Both the position numbers and the translations under genes were made by a program. Positions 40,101-55,100 of a stretch of DNA of 64,000 bases are shown piece by piece (position 1 is the first letter of the stretch; every line of letters starts with the position of its first letter). The notes beneath the pieces were generated by a model, which worked only from the letters and a program-made list of their open reading frames with translations, did not search any database and was not told the origin of the DNA. Source of the stretch: Mesorhabditis belari (lineage: Eukaryota > Nematoda > Chromadorea > Rhabditida > Rhabditidae); assembly GCA_958450365.1 (NCBI GenBank), contig CAUEEP010000289.1, positions 248,001 to 312,000 on the forward strand. Reading direction: 5' to 3'.

Positions 40101-43100
40101 TCCCTATGCCCATTTGTACAGGTCTAAGAATGGCCGAATCTATAAGAAAGGCCAGGTAGGGCTAGGCTAGGATAGGCTAGGCTAGGCTAGGCTAGGCCAG
40201 GTAGAGCTAGGTCAGGCTAGGCTAGGCCAGGCTAAGCTTGGCTAGACTAGGCTAAGCTAGGCTAGGCTAAGCTTGGCTAGACTAAGCCAGAGCCAGGCAA
40301 TAACTCTAAACCTGACTCCTGCATTGAAGCTAGATTAGCTCAAGCAAGTTCTGGCTCTGCTAGATCGAAAAAATTCTTTAGAACATTTCCTGTCCAGGAC
40401 TAGGAAATGAATTGCCAGTTTATCTGCTATAGTTGCAAGTTCAATGAGCTTAAGCAGCAGCAATCTCTATGCATTTAAAAGCTCAACCCTTACCCTTAAA
40501 CTCGGATCGTTGACGGGAGTGATGGTTGCCTCAAAATACGATCGTCCTAGCTCTTGCTCACAATGGTAGTTGATCGGTGAGCGAATGAATTTCGGGGCTT
40601 CTCCATCGTTTCCCCCACGATGTGTCAACTCTCGAACATCATCCACATCCAGATTCGCTTGATATTGCAACAAAGTCGACTTTGCTGAAAAATTTATAGC
40701 CATTTAAATGAGTTTCATATTTGATCAGTTCAATAGGCAACTGAGCTACTTTTCTAGTTTTCTTAAAAGCGGATAAAGCTATCGTAGTCGTTGAAACGAA
40801 GCCAAGATAGCTACAGGTGGATTTGGCTGAAATTTTAGCCGAAAGCTCTTAGCTGCAGTACTTTCGACAACTACTGTAAGCCGGTGCTCAACTACAATAT
40901 TCTCTCAGTGGCCTACTGTTCTCTGGCTTACAAAAAACCGTAATCTTTTAGTACTTTATGCCTAGCGTATGTAGAGCTTAAAATTTGCTTAAAAGAACTT
41001 ACGATGAATAAGGATATCACAGCTTTGATCAGCGCTTCCGAGATCATTCGAGGCGACCACCGTGTAGAAACCGGCATCGCCCGACTGTGCGTCAGCGATG
41101 TCCAAACAGACGAAACCGTAAGCGGATGAGGTGCGATGACGAGCAGCTGAAGAAATATGTATATTGTAGTTTGTGTGAGATTTGATACGCGCCCGCCCCT
41201 TCTCCCATCGACAATCCAACTTTGAGCTCAGATATCTTTGTGTTGAGCTGTCGAATTTAAATCTTTTTGATATCATTAGATGCGTCTAGGCTTTCTCTAT
41301 CGATTGGTACAAAAACTATTGAAATTGGACCACCCAACACGAGGATATTTGAGTTTAAAGTTAGATTGCCAATCGCAAAGGGGTCGGGGCGGGTATAAAA
41401 GGTCTTTCTGGCCAATAGTTTTTGTATCAATCGATAGAGAAAGACTTGGCGCATCCAGTGAAACCAAGAATATTGAAATTAGACAGCTCAATCCCAAGAA
41501 ATTTCAACTCAAACTTAGATTGCCAATGGCAAAAGGGGCCGAGTTTTGGGATCTTTTACCGCCCCGCCCCTTTTCCCATCGGCTATCCAACTTTGAGCTC
41601 AAATTTCTTGGCTTTGGCCCATCCAATTTCAATAGTTTTTGTACCAATCGATAGAGAAAGACTTGGCGCATCCAGTGATACCAAGAATATTAAAATTAGA
41701 CAGCTCAACACAAAGATATTTGAGCTCAAACTTAGATTGCCAATGGGAAAAGGGGCCGGGCTTGTCTCAAATCTCCGATAATCATTATCCTAGCTAGCAG
41801 TGGCTACGGTAGCTAGCATCGCAACTTCCGGTGCACAAAACTTTGGTGCTTTTTTTTCGGTTTCCCTAGTTCCATAGCCGTATCTCTGAAATTTCCCTGA
41901 ACCTTCTAAAGTGCACTTTTAGCTACCGTAGCCGCAGCTCTAGCTTCCGAATTTCTCCCCAAGAAAACCGACTTTCTGGCAACGGTTGTCCGTTGAGAAA
42001 CCACTGCACGTAGAGATTTGGATCGTTGATCGGGGTGATCTAAAGAAAATTTCGTTATTAGATTCCATTATCCTGCGCTAATTGACTATTTAAGATCTTG
42101 AAAATGTTAAATCTGAGTTAGTTAAATCTCTACAAAGTTAAATCTGATACAAACCTTGCACTCCAAATGAATCGGATGCCCTTCGAAAACCTCGTGACTT
42201 CGCAAATCCGAGTGAAAGTTGGGCACCTCGGGCACTCCGCCAGCACCACCACCGATCATCGACGCTGTCATCGAGCCATACATTTGCCCACCCATTTCTT
42301 GGCCAACCGTACGCGGTGAAGGAGCGACTTGAGCGTGACCGAGCACCTAGAATTTCGAGAAATGAAGCTAAAAGGTTAAAATTGAGGTTAAAATTGATAT
42401 ACCAAACCTAATAGAACGCCACATCTAGTCTGACTTCTTTTTAATTTTTTCTCAGCCCTAGATTTTCTTAACTAAACTTTTGATATCAAAAAATATACTA
42501 GATTTCAAGGGCTATCATTTGACACCAAAGCGCATACTATAGCTTAAAGCAGCGCGGAGAACGGGACGTTTAAAGTTAGACGCGACTACGCGACTACGCG
42601 ACTGTACGCTCATCATTATGGCGTTCTATTAGAGTGTTTACTAGATAGTTAACTAGGCAAACATGAAGGTGAAGGCTATCGTAAATCCTGTAATAGCCAT
42701 AATGATGGTGAGGAGTGTTGCGTAGTCTAGCTTTGAACGCGTTTTTCTAGACACTGATTTAAGCTACGATGTCCACTTAGGGATCAAAAAATAGCTGAAA
42801 TTCAGCACTATTTTTTTTTTCGCTTGCTTTGAATACTAAAAGAACTTGCGCCTACGCAAATGTACTATCACAGTGTTTACAATAGGCTAGGCTTTAGCCT
42901 ATTATGGCCTTCACCAGGGCTTACCTGCAGTGTCGTCGACAATCGCGCTTCTCCAGCCGTGTTCACAGCGACAATCGTGTACTCGCCTTGGTCAAAAACG
43001 TTGATCGGATTGATTTCTAAGACAGCAACGCCGAATTCGCTCAATGTGGCGACACGAGATGATGCGAGAAGAGCACGACCGTCCTAGAAAACATTCTTTT

Positions 43101-46100
43101 ACGATAATTTGCTTAAGAATATGATAACATTAAGCATATAACAACGATCTTTTTTCAAGAACCGCAAAATTTGATAAGAGTTTACTCTGACTAATGGAAA
43201 AGCTTAACTGACATCCAATTAAGCCACTAATGTTAGAATGATGATTCTAAAAGCTTAAATAACATCCAATTAAGCCACTAATGTTACAACAACGATTGTA
43301 AAAGCTCTACTGACATCCAATTAAGCCATTAATGTTACAATAACAATTCTAAAAGCTCAACTGACATCCAATTAAGCCACTAATGTTACAATAACAATTC
43401 TAAAAGCTCAACTTTAAAAGCTTAAAAGCTCAACTGACACCTAATTAAACCAATAATGCAAAAATCTAATTCAAATTAGAAACTTTAACCATAAGTGACC
43501 AAATTGGCTATCACTAGGTTGTTTTACACCGGTTTTAATCATCATTGTAACATTAGTGGCTTAATTGGATGTCAGTTGAGCTTTTACAGTTACAATAACG
43601 ATTCTAAAAACTCTACTGACATCTAATTAAGCCACTAATCTTACAATAACGATTCTAAAAGCTCAACTGACACCCAATTAAGTGCAAAACAACCTAGTGA
43701 TAGCCAATTGGGTCACTTATGGTTAAAGTATCTAATTTAAATTAGATTTTTGTTAATACTAGCTTTTGATACCAAAGACTGACCTTAATCCAAGCAATTT
43801 TTAAATTCGGATCTTCAGCTGGGGTGTAGTTGACCTCTAAGCGAGCACTTTGACCCTCAACAAGAGAAAGTGGTTGCAGTGAACCCTAAAATTGTGGATC
43901 ATTCAGAAACTGGTTGAAAAGCCAAACCTGGAATTGTGGTGGGGTAGACGAGGCGATTTCCAATTGATTCACTGGAGTCCTCGCGCGTTTGTGCTCGACT
44001 TTCCTCAGCGTGATCAACTCGCGCTGATGCGGGGCAAGCTTGCGACGCGATTGCACAACAATGCGACCCTGGAACAGGAAAGGTAAAAAAAGTTGAGAAG
44101 TAGAAAGAAATAGACATGGTCGCTACAAACTACAAATGTAAACTACAAGCGTGAACTACAAACGCTTCTAACTTGGTTCAAATCTGTCGGATCGAGGTAA
44201 TCTATAGCTTGAAAAATAGAGAATTTCAAGAGCTTTCGAATGAGCACACTGAAACATATCAATCCTAAAGAAAGTCAGCCAACAAGTTAGCCAACAAGTT
44301 AGCCAACAAGTTAGCCAGCCATTTTATATTTTGAGTTGATTTTTGTATCATTTGATGCGCAATTTTATTCCGTATCGAATGATAGTCAATATAGTCAAAA
44401 TAGAAGGGTTAGTGCTGAGAAAAACCCTAAATTGCCAACGGCAAAAAGTTAAACTCCTGCCCATTATCGGCGGGGCTTCACCTTTTGCCTCATAACTTTG
44501 CATGGATATTATATTTTTAAGTTGATTTTAGTATCAATCGACGCAGAATGAAATTGCTCAGCAAATAATACAAAAATCAACTCAAAATATAGTATTCATG
44601 CAAAGTCATTGGCTAAACTACGTTTAAAATGTGAAAGATCGTCATTTTTGTAGTTTATAGTGCTCATATCTAGTGAAAAAAGCTTGTTTTCGAAATTGTT
44701 CAAAGCTAAAGTTGGATTCAAAAATTTCTTGTCCTCATATCCTTTATCCAGCTTGACTAGCTTGACTCTGAACCTGACACTAACATGCCTATCAGCTGGA
44801 GCTGAACCTGGTCCTTAGCTAGAGCTGAACCTGGTCATTAGCTGGAGCCGAACCTGGTCCTTAGCTGAAGCTGAACCTGGTCCTTAGCTGGAGCTGAACC
44901 TGGTCATTAGCTGGAGCCGAACCTGGTCCTTAGCTGAAGCTGAACCTGGTCCTTAGCTGGAGCTGAACCTGGTCATTAGCTGAAGCTGAATCTGGTCCTT
45001 AGCTGAAGCTGAAGCTGAATCTCGTCCTTAGCTGGAGCTGGCCAGTCTGGCTCCCTTCCCTGTCTGGCTCCCTAGCTGTACTCTTAACCCTAATTCATCC
45101 TTAGACTACTCTACTGTACTCTACCAGTTCAAAACTGATTAAGTACTTGAACGGAGAGCTGGTTAGGCCGCTGGATCAGCTGCTTACTCTGACCCACATC
45201 GGATACACAATAAGGCAAAAAGTTTTTGCTTGGAAATCAAAAATCCGAATCTTTACAATTCTAGTGTGACATCCAGATAGAAGAAAAAAACGCAATTTAA
45301 AGAAAATAGCTGTTGTCAATTTTTTTGGAATAATCGCAAACTCTTGCAAAGCTCTATTTCTGCTCGATAGTGTAGTCAAACTTTGGCCAATTTTACCTAA
45401 TTTACAGCTAAAATTACGAAATTTAAGCTAGTCCTTTAAACCGGAATCAAACCTTTAGCGGTGTGGAGCCAAATTGATTGCTGGCCACACATGTGTACCA
45501 TCCGCCTTCCTCCAGAGTGGCCTGCTCAACGATGAGAGTCGTTTCGTTAGCCGAATTTGAGACTCTAAAGGGATTTTTCTTAATTCTGGAAAACAGGAAA
45601 GAGTTCAGGATTCAAATTTCACTTGTAATGTCCTCCTGACGTGATCGCATCACCGTCTTTTGACCATTCGAATTTCAGTGAGTCACCATGAGCCTAAAAA
45701 GTTTAAAACTTGAAAAATTTGTCTATTTTTTGTCTATTTGAAAGATTCAGAAAGCATGCGTTCCAGGATTTCAAAAAATTTACTTTGCAATATAATTTGA
45801 TCGTGTCTCCTTCGTTAATTGTTGTCGATTGGAAAGTGCCTGTGAAACGGGGCGCATCTGGGGATCGGGTTTCTGAAAATGAAATGCTTTATCAGCTTTT
45901 GTGTGCTCCAGATTGGTCAAATTTTTTTTAAACTTCTGAAATTTCTGAAGAAATCGCTCAAAAACCCTCGTGTATTCCGGATTTCACAAAAATTCTTTCA
46001 AATTTGATCTAATTACAAAAAAATCGCTGATCATCTGCTGTGCGCTCCAGATTGGCCAAATTTTTTTTAAACTTCTGAAATTTCTGAAGAAATCGCTCAA

Positions 46101-49100
46101 AATCGTCCGTTCCAGATTGGTTAAATCTCGGAAAAAACTCTTTGAAATTACATGTAATTACGAAAAAATCGCTGATCATCCGCTGTGCGCTCCAGATTGG
46201 TTAAATTTCTTAGAAATTTCTTTGAAACTTCAGAAATTTCTGATAAAATGGCTCATTCCGTTCCAGATTGGTTAAATTTCGGCAAAAATTCTTTGAAATT
46301 ACATGAAATTACGAAATGAAATCGCTCATTATCTTTTGTGACTTCCAGATTGGTTAAATTTCTCAGAAAACCTTTCAAAAGTTCTTTAGATTTCAAAAAA
46401 AGCTATTCAAACACTTACGGAGCACTTGTAGCTGGAAGCGCGATTGCATACTGCCACCTGCATTTCGCACAACGCACAGGAAAGTGCCCGCTTGTTCGGC
46501 TTCAACCTGGAAAAGAGGTTTTGCTGTTTGTGCTCTCGGAAACTCGTTTGGCAACGAAATGCGTGCCCCAGAAAGGCAGGATTTCGCCAGCTTTCTGGAT
46601 TCGAGTCGCCAGCTTTCTGGATCTTTTTTGGATCTTAAAGATTCACCTTATCAATGCAGAGTCGGCCGCTGCCATCGGCGAAACTCTCGGCACGGATTTG
46701 GCCGGTTTGGGGAACGACTGAGCCATCGCCCATTAGCCATTCCATTTGGGGAAGTGGATCGCCGCTTGCCTGGAAAATCACGTGTTTTCAGGAGTTTTTC
46801 AAGAGCTTCATTATCAGCCGAAAAGCCGCCTAGCCAGTTAAGAGCGACTTTTTCCGCTTCGCTGTCATCATAGCGCAATCAGCAGTAAGCTTGTCTGGAA
46901 GCCAGGAGGGTCAGGGTTCGACCCCCGGCACCACCATTCAATTTTTAATTTTCATTTTAAATTATATTATATTCCATATTATAATATTATTGATATTTTT
47001 CATATCAATAATATTATAATATGCTTTTTAGCTGCTGTTTAGCCTAAAAATCCCACCTTTGCACTGAAAACGACTTGATCTCCAATCTTGGCTGCCACCG
47101 ATTGGGGATGCACGAGGAAAACGGGCGGTTTCGCGGATCTAAACACAATTTTTGAGCTTGTGAAAAGTTTGTGAGATTTTCCATGTGAAAAGTCGGCTAT
47201 TTTGAGTCGATTTTCAACTTTTCGCTAATCCTGGCTGTCACACAGCACTCACCTGCCGATGATTTGCCCAGGCGACGGGGCCGAGTAACCCTCGATGACG
47301 GTCGCTGCCTGTTCCTTCATCGAGCCATTTTGAGCCTAAGAATTTTCGAATAGAAACTTTTTGAGGCTCGGATTTTAATAGCAGAAATATAAAGAAGGTT
47401 TTTCTAAAGTAGGCAGAAATCTTAAAATAAAAGTTTAGATGAATCTTGTCTACCAGATCTGATTGGAATGCTCTAGAATGGTCTAGAATGGTCTAGAATA
47501 GTCTAGAATAGTCTAGAATAGTCTAGAATGGTCTAGAATAGTCTAGAATGGTCTAGAATGGTCTAAAATTTGCATAAAAAAACTATTGCTCATTCGACAA
47601 AAAACGGATTTCATCATCGTTTTCGATAGTCGATAATCGTTTTGTCTTGTTTTTCAAGATCCCATCACCAGATCTGATAGGCAAACAAGGTGATGAAAGT
47701 TAGGAAAGAAGGAAAGAAGGAAAGAAGGAAAGAAGAGGGAAAGAAAGTGACAATTAACTGGGGAAAAACTGAAGTAAACTATGCAGAAAGTACAGTAATC
47801 TTCCTCTTTAGGTCAACCGTTGAATTGAGGTTTTACCAGGCCACTAAACCAAACCGGGTTTCCCATATAGTTCCCGAAATTCCAGGGTATTAAATAAATA
47901 GTTAGGTAGAAAGTACAGTAACGGAAAGAAGGGGGTGATAGCTTAAAGTTGGAGAAATTTTTCTGATAAAACCTTGACTCTTGCAACCATCGTATGAGTC
48001 GTTGGGTTCTTCTAAAACAATCAAAACATAAATAAACATAAACATATGGATAAACAACAATTTTATGCTAATTCCTCAGTGCACCAGATTCCCAGCGTTT
48101 ACCTGTTGCTGCTGTTTGGTCGCCATATCGTAGTGGTGTTGCTGGTGTTGATTGGGTAAAATCTGCTGCTGATAGTGGGGTTTTTGGTGTTCTCGAGTGT
48201 ACCACTGAAAATTCTGGATATCACTAGGAGCTATGGTTTGGTTTTTACGTCAAAAATGTCAATTTGTAAAAATCACTGAGACAAATTTTTACTTTGACGA
48301 GAAAATGCTAATTTGAAAAGGTCACTTATTCAAATTCTTGCTTTTTTGTAAATCCTGGATGTCACATCCTTCCTGGATGTCTATGGTTTGGTTTTTACGC
48401 CAAAAATGCTAATTTGTAAAAATCACTGAGACAAATTTTTACTTTGACGAGAAAATGCTAATTTGAAATGGTTACTTAGTCAAATTCTTGCTTTTTTGTA
48501 AATCCTGGATGTCACAAGGAGCTATGGTTTGGTTTTTACGCCAAAAATGCTAATTTGTAAAAATCACTGAGACAAATTTTTACCTAGACCAGAAAATGCT
48601 AATTTGAAATGGTTACTTAGTCAAATTCTTGCTTTTTTGTAAATCCTGGATGTCACTAAACTCAAACGCACCTCTTGCTCAACGCTGCCAAGTTGAGGAG
48701 AGTAGTCGGGTAGTCGGAGCTGCCTTTGCGCCGGATGGCCTTGATGTCGACGGGAAACGATGTGATCCTCGTAAGCGGACTGCCCACCGCTTACCTAGAA
48801 TTTATCTTTATCCGAGCTGGCTGCACTGTCCATTACTGTAGCTCTTTAGTACCTTTAAGTCAGATTACAGTAACCCACAGGTTCCAGAGATCTACGGTAA
48901 CCTGGCCTACAGTAACCTGGCCTACACTAACCTGACCTACAGTAACCTTGTTATGAACCGCTGCTTAAGTGTACTCCTTTACAGTAGCCTTGCTTGCTCT
49001 ATACAGTAAAAGTAAGCCAATAATCTACAGTAGTCTTCTGTCATCAGCTTTTCCAGTAGGACTGGCTACACTGAACCCTGTCCATTACCGTAGTCCTATT

Positions 49101-52100
49101 ACAGTAATCCGTTGATGCATTTAAGCTCTACCCACTCGTTGCACGGGTTCCTGGTAGTGAAGGGGTTGTTGTGGTTGTGCTCCTGAATGAATCGGCTCAG
49201 CGTAGGCTCCTTGCTGCCAAAGGGTGCCCGGCTGGACGAGGTAAACGGGAGGTTGAGGGGATTTTTGATGTTGTTGATGGAGATTTGGAGGAGACGGCTG
49301 ACTGTATTGAACCTGAAATCGCGAATTGTTTGAGTCAATTCATTGTATGTCTCCATTGCTGCTCTACTAACAATGGTACAGTAATCCTTACAGTAATCCG
49401 GCTACAGTAATCCGGCTACAGTAATCCGGATACGGTAATCCGGGTACAGTAATCCTTGGCTTGCTCTATTTCATTCGGAACATCGGCCAGAGTCTTCTAG
49501 GAATATTAGGTACTTGCAAAAGAAGCTACGGGTCAAAAAAGTCACCAGACTGTAAGTAACGACTGTAAGTAAGTAAAGCAAGTAAACGACTGTAAGTAAA
49601 GATGCTCCGCCTTGATCTGTCACTAATTTAGACCGTTGTACGATGGTTTTTTGTGACTCTCTGTTTCTTTTGCAAGTAGCTAATAGATTACTGTAGCCGA
49701 AGCACTCCAGGGCTATTCATTCCACTTCAAAAAGCATAAGAGAGTTCGCTAGATCTCTAGAGTGCATTATAGAGATACTATGCGATACTATGTACATCTA
49801 TATTTACTGTACGATAATTTAAAGTGTGCTTTGGACCGTATTACTATCAAGGTAGACTACAGTAACCCTACAACAACAAGAGCATAGACAACAGCTACAG
49901 TAATCCGGGTACAGTAATCCGACTACAGTAATCCGACTAAGGTAACCCGGCTACAGTAACCCGGCTTGAAGGAGGAGGAGAAGTACAGTAATCCGACTAC
50001 AGTAATCCGACTACAGTAATCCGACTACAGTAATCCGACTACAGTAATCCGACTACAGTAATCCGACTACAGTAACCCGGATTACGGGCTACAGTAATCC
50101 AGGTACAGTAACCCGGCTACAGTAATCCGGCTAGAGTAATCCGACTACAGTATTCCAGGTACAGTAACCCGGCTACAGTAATCCGGCTACAGCAATCTAG
50201 CTACAGTAATCCCGGCTACAGTAGCCCGGCTACAGTAACCCGGCTATAGTAACCCGACTACAGCAACCCGCCTACAGTAACCCGGCTACAGTAACCTTGG
50301 ATCTTGTTTCATATGCCTATTGAGTCACCTGTTGTGCCCCAAATTGTAGATTCGGCTGTGCACCGCCCCACGAGCTGCCACCGGTCGGCGAATAGGGTAC
50401 AAATTGGGAATACGTGTACGCCTCCTGAAATCGAAAAGATTGTGCAAGAGACTTTTGTATGATAAGAATTACGGTAATCTGGAGCGCACAATAACCATTG
50501 ATGAAAGATTTTTGTGGAAAATGTAAACTTCAAAAAAGTTTAAAGAAAAAATCTCTTTCATTCAAAAGCTGAATTTCGAAAATGAGCTCTAGGATGGTTA
50601 AAAATAAGCGTAAAGTCTAAGTTGAGCGCCAGGATTACCGAAAAATTCACTAGATCGCAACGAATTTCAAAATTTTCAGCCTTTCTCGATGAGTAAACTT
50701 TTGATGATGGATAGGAGAGAGTGGAAAGAAGAAAATGGGAAAAATGGAAAAATCTCAAATCTTTCTCTCAAAATCTTATCCCACCTACTCTTTCCCTGTG
50801 CACACAAACACTTTTTTTGTCATTCTTGAAGAGAGCGTTCCGAAATCTCCGAAATCTCCCCAACCATCTCCCCAACGATGGCTTTGTTTGTGATCGTGGC
50901 TCTCTAGCCATTTTTCTGACTCTATCGACCCATTCTATCACTTGGAGCTTTCAATCTGGAGCGCACGCTAAGACCTCCAATGTTTTCCCTACGTGGTCAC
51001 TCTCGTATCTCGGTGTTTGGCCTCGTTCTCTCAACTCCGCATTTCTGCTTCTCGACTCCTTCCCAGACCCTTTCTATCACTTGAATCTTTCATCCTGGAT
51101 ATCATTCTATGCTTTCTACTATTTATCTTATCATTCTAAGCCATTCTCATTTCCCCGGCCATCTCCTGTCTCTCCTCCTCCTCCTCCTCCAAGCCTCCCT
51201 CCTCTCCAAAGCCCCGTTCTCTCACTCCCATCGTTTGTCCTGGACCTCACTCCATCACCTCCATCGCTCTCTACATCGCTATCTCTCCAACTCTCTCCAA
51301 CTCAACTTTGCCGATCAGGCACCTGATCTCTCGCCACTCTTCTCTCAGTCTTGCACTCCCATCGTTCCTCCTGGCCCTTACCCCATCGCCTCCGACTCCC
51401 CCGCGTCCACTTTTTTTTTTTTGACCAGCACCCCCGTCTTTTCCTTTGGACAGCTGTTTGCTTTGAGCTCTACCTTTTCGACTTTCGAACGGCTTAATTG
51501 GAGCACCTGTGTTTTCGATTTAAATTTTTGTCGGATTTTTGGCTGGCTTTTTTTTATTTGTGCTAATTAAGGGTTAAGGGATGATTGAAGCAAAAAAAGG
51601 AATAAAAAAATGGCAAAATAAACGAAGGAAAATGGCAGGATAAACGAATAGAAAAATAGCAAAATAAACGAAAGAAAATACTCAAATGGTTCCTGACAAA
51701 AAAACAGAAAAAAATCCTCTTTTTTTGATAGACATAATTTTAAAGCAATCCAATAGGTTTTAAAGAAAAAAACAAAGATTAAGATAAAGAAAGATCTAGA
51801 AAAAGCACCATTCTCATTTTTCCCTCTCAGAAAAACACAATTCAATGAATTCTTCAAGAGATTTTTGTGATTTTGACCAATTTTCCTTATGGATTTAAAA
51901 AAAGACAAATTTAGTCGTAAAAAGAATAAAATTTGTGCAATATGACTTCCAGCTTGGCAAAAGAGAAAAAGAAAACCCAGGGTTACACCGAAAGAAAATT
52001 CGGTATTGATTCAGGCAAGTGTCAGTGTGGCGAGTAATCCAAATCAATTTCGCAGAAAGAAAGTATCAAATTTTAATGAGAAAATCAAAAGCGTGCGTGC

Positions 52101-55100
52101 CAGCTTGATCAAAAACAAATCGGGAGAGACTTTGAGAGTTTTATGTGCGATGAACAGCCAATGAATCAGTTGGAGAAGCGGGACTGACGCTTGATCTCGC
52201 CTCTCGGTGGAGTTTTGCCCAATCAAATCGAAGACCTCTCTTAGCTGGATATCAGGTGAGATAAAGAGACGAAAGAGACAGGAATTTATGCCTAGGGCTG
52301 GGGGGACGCTGGGGGCACGCTGGATCTCTCCCTGGACCCCGCCCTGGACCCCCACCTCCCTGGACCTCCTCCCCCCACCCCCTGGATTCCCACCCCTGGA
52401 CCCCATCCCCTCCTGGGCCCCTTGGACCTCCCCCATCCCTGGACCCCCTTCCTGGACCTCCCCCATCTCTGGACCTCCTCCACCCTGAACCCCTTCTTCC
52501 TGGACCCCTTCTTCCTGGACCTCCTCCACCCCTGGACCTCCTCCCCCCTGGACCCCCACCGCCCTGAACCACCCTTCCTGAACCTCCCCCACCCCTGGAC
52601 CTCCTCCCCCTGGACCCCCTGGCCCCTGGCCCCCCCGTACCCTCCTCCCCCATGGACCCCCCACCTCCCTGGACCTCCTCCCCCCCCTGGACCTCTCCCC
52701 CCCTGGACCCCCACCCCTAGGGTCTCCTCCCCCCAGCCCCCTCCAGGATCCCCCGTCAAATGAGTGTAAAGCTTTTTTCTGATCATTAGCTAGGGAAAAG
52801 GGTTTAAGAAAGAAATCCCCAGCACATTGATATCAACAAACACCAATCACAGCGAGAAAAGAAAGAGAGAAATAAGTAAAATCGTAAGGTAAGATGAAGA
52901 AAAGCGCAAAAAATTCGCAGGAAGTGAAAACGATTCATAGCCTTGATTATTACACCGATTTTTTTTTCAAACTTCTCTCTCTTGCAATTATTAAGCTATA
53001 GCTATTATTAAGCTATTGCAATTTTCTTTTGCAATTTTAGGCTAAATAACGTCGTTTTTTCTTGAGAAAAATTCATTTTTAATCGAATTTGCTGCTCTGG
53101 AAATCGAAAAAAATTAAGCTTTTGAGGTTTTGCTTTTGCTTTCATTGCTTAAAAGTCACTTAATCAAAAAAAAGAATGGATATTTTGAATAGTGAGTTCA
53201 TTACAATTTCTCTAGGCATTACCTGTCGTCGACGGAGCTCGTCTTCTTCTTGTCGACGTCGCTCCTCGAGCAGTTGAATCTCACGGCGTTGCTGAAAAAC
53301 GATGAAATTAGAATTGTGAATAGTTAGACAGGTTTTCACACATTCACAACAAGGTTGCCGAAGCCTAAGTTGATTGCCTAAGCCTAAGTTGATTGCCTAT
53401 ACTGTAATAGTACCCCACCCCCTTCGTACAGTCGCGTAGTCGCAAAAGTTTTTTAGTATTTCATTGTTTTTCAAAGCACCCATACTTCCAAAAAATACGT
53501 CTTTGGTATCAAAAAATAGCCCTGAATTTCAGCTATTTTTTGATACCTAAGCGCGCATTGTAGCATAAACCAGTGTCGAGAAAAATGCGTCCAAAGCTCG
53601 ACTACGCAAAGCTCCGCACCGTCATTATGGGGGTGGGGTACTGTTACAGTATTTACGGTAAGCCTAAGTTGATTGCCTGAGCCTAAGTTGATTGCCTAAG
53701 TTCCTTTAAACTCGTTTAACACATTCGCGACAAACTGAGCCCGTTCCAGCCCGTCCCGGCGGTGTCTCTGATCTTTACGATGTCACCTTTGATCTTTCCA
53801 GTAAAACTTTCAGCCGGAACTTTCCGAGGAAGTTTTCGAGGAACTTTCGGAGAAACTTCTTGAGGAACTTTCCGAGGAACTTTCCGAGGAAAAGTACGCT
53901 CCGTGGGAAAACCATGGACGTATGTTAGGCTCCAGGAAAAGTTCCGGCGGTGTCTCTGATCTTTACAGAGGCACCTTTAATCTTTCCAGTAAAACTTTCA
54001 GCCGGAACTTTCCGAGGAAAAGTACCACGGGAAAACCATGGACGTACACTACTGGACAATGAAATATGATATTTGAAAAACGATTGTCACTTTCGCGCGT
54101 CTGTAACTTCCTTGTCTTTACCGTATTTCTAAATATTAATATTACCAATGTGTAGCCCTTGAAAAGAGCTTTCAGAAAATGTATAACACTAATAGTTTAA
54201 AACTCAAAGACAAGGTAGTTACAGACGCGCGAAAGTGACGATCGGTTTTCAAATATGATATTTCATTGTCCAGTAGTGTACGTCCATGGTTTTCCCACGG
54301 AGCGTACTTTTCCAGTACTGTATGTTAGGCTTCAGGAAAAGTTCCGGCGGTGTCTCTGATCTTTACAGAGGCACCTTTAATCTTTCCAGTAAAACGTCGT
54401 TTCCGGTAAAACGTCGTTTCCAGTAAATCGTTTTCCCGTGTTAGCTCATAAAACTAAATGGAAGTTGCCTCTTTTAAACGAAAATTATACTGGATAAAGT
54501 GGAAAACTTTAAATTCAAATTTACTGAGTAAAGTGGGCAGCGTCAAGGCACAAGAATCGAATTAAGAATACTATTTGAAAACGATTTCTTGGAGACGAAC
54601 AGGCTAGGACTATACGATGACTTTGTAGTTGTTGCAAATTAAGCTTTACAAGGAACTCAATGCAACCATGGACAGCTATGTCCTACAGTACATTTCCTTA
54701 GCAGGCAAAGAGTCAAAGGTACTGTACCGACAGTACCCCAGGACAGTACTGTACCGACAGTACCCCACGACAGTACTGTACCCCACGAACCTGTTCCTGT
54801 TGCCGCCTCCTCTGTGTCTCGATCGCTCTCTCGTATTCCAATCTCTGTCTCTGCTTTTCCTCTTCCCGCACTCTTTCTGTTTCCGCTCTTTGCCTTCTCC
54901 TTTCCTCTTCTTGCGCGCGTTGTTGCTCAACCAACTGATGTCGGCGGAGTTCGTCGGCCTGGCGTAGCTCCTAGACAAGAAAATTTCAAAATTTCAAAAC
55001 TTTTGTGCATCCTGGACGTCACAGTAGTCAATTCTGTACAATTTCTACACTTTTACAGTAAACTGACTTGATTGGATACGGTAGGCTACTAGTCACTCTT

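Noticed and set aside
50721..51570. Plus-strand frames of 201 and 153 codons
   Set aside because: CT-rich sequence, overlapping frames, no recognisable domain, inside a kettin intron.
52044..52786. Gly-rich and Pro-rich open frames (up to 206 codons), collagen-like at first sight
   Set aside because: Low-complexity minisatellite with no regular Gly-X-Y pattern kept in frame and no splice support.
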